DNA from: Actinomycetota bacterium
GTDB lineage: Bacteria > Actinomycetota > Acidimicrobiia > Acidimicrobiales > Poriferisodalaceae
NCBI GenBank assembly: GCA_014238065.1
Contig: JABABU010000033.1
Coordinates: 1-64,000, forward strand
Reading direction: 5' to 3'
Length of the DNA: 64,000 nt
Shown piece by piece: positions 62,564-64,000 of this stretch (position 1 is its first letter; every line of letters begins with the position of its first letter). The notes beneath the pieces are model-generated. The model saw only the letters and a list, made by a program, of their open reading frames with translations. It was not told the origin of the DNA and did not search any database. The position numbers and the translations under genes are program-made.

Positions 62564-63787
62564 ATGGTACGAGCGGACCGAGATCGTCGAGTGATGGCAC
62601 GCGCTGTCGCCTCCGTCGCAACCGACGACTCCGATGCTGCGTCAGGATTCGTGCTCGACGAAGGATTCGAGCGATTCAGCCAGGTCGACGACGTGTTCAG
62701 CCGCTCGTCGTGGGACGAACGAATCCGATCGGAGAAATCGGCCAAGTTCTACGCCACGTACCGACGTCCGCTGGCCAATTGGAAGTCGGCGCCGGGGTTC
62801 CAGCAACGCGACTACGCGTTCCGGAACGCCGCGTGGCATGTCACCGACCTGATAGCGGCGTTCGATGGTGAGTCGCGAAACAGGGACGGCTTTCTCGATC
62901 CGCTCTCGGCTCTCCAAGACGGGCCTGATGAACGGATCCAGATCGGTACTCCCGCAGATGCAGCAAAGGAGATCAAGCACATCGCCAAGGCGGTCGGAGC
63001 TGATCTGGTCGGGATCACCGCCTTCGACGAACGGTGGGTGTACACCGAACGCTTCGATCCAGGTGCCGAGGGCCCTCGACCCAATCCGCTGCCAGAAGGA
63101 CTCGAGCACTGCATCATGATCGGGCAGGCGATGGATCCCGACCTGATCCAGACCGCCCCATCCGCTCTGGCCGGAGCGTCGACCGGGCTTGGCTATTCAC
63201 ACGACGTCGTGGTGCTGCTGACACTTGCTCAGTACATCAAGAATCTCGGCTACGAGGCGGTCGCCTCGATGAACGACACCGCGCTGGCCATCCCGCTGGC
63301 GATCAAGGCCGGACTCGGCGAGTACGGCAAGCACGGGCTGCTGATCACTCCAGAGTTCGGGCCGAGCCTCAGGTTGGGAAAGATCTTCACGGACATGCCG
63401 CTCGCGCACGACAAGCCGATCGACTTCGGTGTCAAACAGATGTGCAACATGTGCAATGCCTGCTCAAAGGCGTGCCCCAGCAAGGCCATCCCCGACAACG
63501 AGCCGAACAACCGGCTTCACAACCGCTCGAACATCAGCGGCATCACGAAGTGGTCGATCGATGGCGAGAAGTGTTTCGGCTACTGGTCGAAGATCAACAG
63601 CGACTGCTCGGTCTGCATCCGAGCGTGCCCGTACACCCGTGATTACCGGTCTCGGCGAAACCGCGTGTGGCTCCGACTGTCGAAACGACTCCCGAAACTC
63701 GCGCTGCGACTCGACCGACGTGAAGGTGGCGGAGAACGCAAAGCGGCCGTCGAATGGTGGCCAGTCGAGATCAAACCCCGCGAGTGA
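62564..63787 (+). CDS. Soluble reductive dehalogenase-like (RdhA family) protein
   Basis: Cobalamin/Fe-S type enzyme of 407 residues. The RdhA core runs from about residue 130, with LGYEAVASMNDTALAIPLA and AGLGEYGKHGLLITPEFGP. Two 4Fe-4S motifs follow: C294, C297, C300, C304 and C337, C348, C351, C355, with PIDFGVKQMC before the first. Tyr211, Asn237 and Arg270 have the same spacing (26 and 33 residues) as Tyr246, Asn272 and Arg305 of Sulfurospirillum PceA. No Tat signal, no RdhB anchor and no flavin domain is seen, so it is cytoplasmic and needs a separate reductase. TAGCTT lies 6 bases before the ATG. Substrate unknown. Confidence 0.82.
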   Translation: MVRADRDRRVMARAVASVATDDSDAASGFVLDEGFERFSQVDDVFSRSSWDERIRSEKSAKFYATYRRPLANWKSAPGFQQRDYAFRNAAWHVTDLIAAFDGESRNRDGFLDPLSALQDGPDERIQIGTPADAAKEIKHIAKAVGADLVGITAFDERWVYTERFDPGAEGPRPNPLPEGLEHCIMIGQAMDPDLIQTAPSALAGASTGLGYSHDVVVLLTLAQYIKNLGYEAVASMNDTALAIPLAIKAGLGEYGKHGLLITPEFGPSLRLGKIFTDMPLAHDKPIDFGVKQMCNMCNACSKACPSKAIPDNEPNNRLHNRSNISGITKWSIDGEKCFGYWSKINSDCSVCIRACPYTRDYRSRRNRVWLRLSKRLPKLALRLDRREGGGERKAAVEWWPVEIKPRE

Positions 63788-63829
63788 AGTCAGTCTCCCA
63801 CCCCGAGTGCAGATACTGAGGACGAGCGT

Positions 63830-64000
63830 TCACTTCTCTTCGGGTCGAACATTGACCCGATTGTCGTGGAACACTGCGCCTCGAGCCATGTCGGCATCGG
63901 TCTCAGCTGTCGTCGCGTTCACGCTGGCGCTGCCGTGCTGTGGCCACAAACCCTTGCTCGTGACAGCGACACCTGGTCTCTGATCGTGGACGACGTCGGC
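63830..64000 (-). CDS. C-terminal end of a molybdopterin oxidoreductase (partial)
   Basis: The last 56 codons of a gene that enters from the right edge. The visible end reads RPGVAVTSKGLWPQHGSAS, then VNATTAETDADMARGAVFHDN and RVNVRP before the stop. This is the pattern of the molybdopterin-dinucleotide-binding domain that closes DMSO-reductase family enzymes such as formate dehydrogenase-like or assimilatory oxidoreductases. The substrate cannot be told from this piece. It is convergent with the RdhA-like gene, with 42 bases between the stops. Confidence 0.7.
   Translation of the reverse strand, partial: ADVVHDQRPGVAVTSKGLWPQHGSASVNATTAETDADMARGAVFHDNRVNVRPEEK

Overview
The window looks like a chromosomal segment of a high-GC actinobacterium, most likely of the class Acidimicrobiia (Ilumatobacter-like). 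This is inferred from gene content, not from a search. Pointers are: genes for the two tiny actinobacterial ribosomal proteins bS22 and bL37; a DUF501 protein next to Ppx/GppA; a resuscitation-promoting-factor-type lysozyme-like protein; an FtsB-like protein next to enolase; many GTG starts; and many start codons lying 6-10 bases after a TANNNT box, the layout of leaderless actinobacterial transcripts.

Layout. 1-1.8 kb: the end of an integrated element (partial zinc-finger gene and tyrosine integrase) at the 3' end of tRNA-Leu(UAA). 2-11.8 kb: mixed metabolism (acetoacetyl-CoA synthetase, SulP transporter, Fe-S type PD-(D/E)XK protein, GNAT acetyltransferase, Ppx and DUF501, an isolated PilB/GspE ATPase, a methyltransferase). 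12-16.4 kb: a minus-strand maturation cluster for a molybdenum hydroxylase of the CO/xanthine dehydrogenase type (coxD, coxE, two XdhC halves, mocA, coxG) with no structural subunits nearby. 16.5-22.8 kb: a secreted M15 peptidase with surface repeats, a coupled membrane protein, a rhodanese protein and a three-gene ABC exporter. 22.9-34.2 kb: a long minus-strand housekeeping run, read glmU, prs, rplY, pth, mfd, surA-like, mazG, eno, ftsB, with tRNA-Gln(UUG) upstream of glmU. 34.3-41.1 kb: an ECF sigma factor with a coupled membrane partner, bS22, and the run metG-tatD-rpf-rsmA-ispE. 41.2-46.3 kb: a plus-strand group of a PAS-GGDEF protein, a MocR-like regulator and a BcsA-like glycosyltransferase with a PilZ domain. 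46.3-50.7 kb: rsmI, DUF192, ychF, fabH, bL37, a VOC protein. 50.8-54.8 kb: an MBOAT O-acyltransferase with two SGNH hydrolase-like proteins. 55-60.7 kb: phosphohexomutase, PfkB kinase, M1 aminopeptidase, a tiny membrane protein. 60.7-64 kb: CtaG and SCO1 cytochrome oxidase assembly proteins, a soluble reductive-dehalogenase-like protein, and the 3' end of a molybdopterin oxidoreductase.

How the parts work together. Most of the window is core metabolism, translation and repair. Three accessory themes stand out. One is molybdenum/redox chemistry: the cox-type maturation cluster, the Mo oxidoreductase at the right edge, and the RdhA-like protein facing it. The second is surface polysaccharide: the PilZ glycosyltransferase, the MBOAT/SGNH acylation set and the sugar-phosphate mutase. 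The third is cell-wall remodelling: Rpf and the M15 peptidase. The most distinctive observations are near-identical leaderless-type promoters in front of bS22 and bL37, an RdhA-like protein keeping the Tyr/Asn/Arg spacing of a characterised reductive dehalogenase, a pth gene that appears to start at CTG inside the rplY stop, and signalling proteins (GGDEF, MocR) that have lost key catalytic residues.
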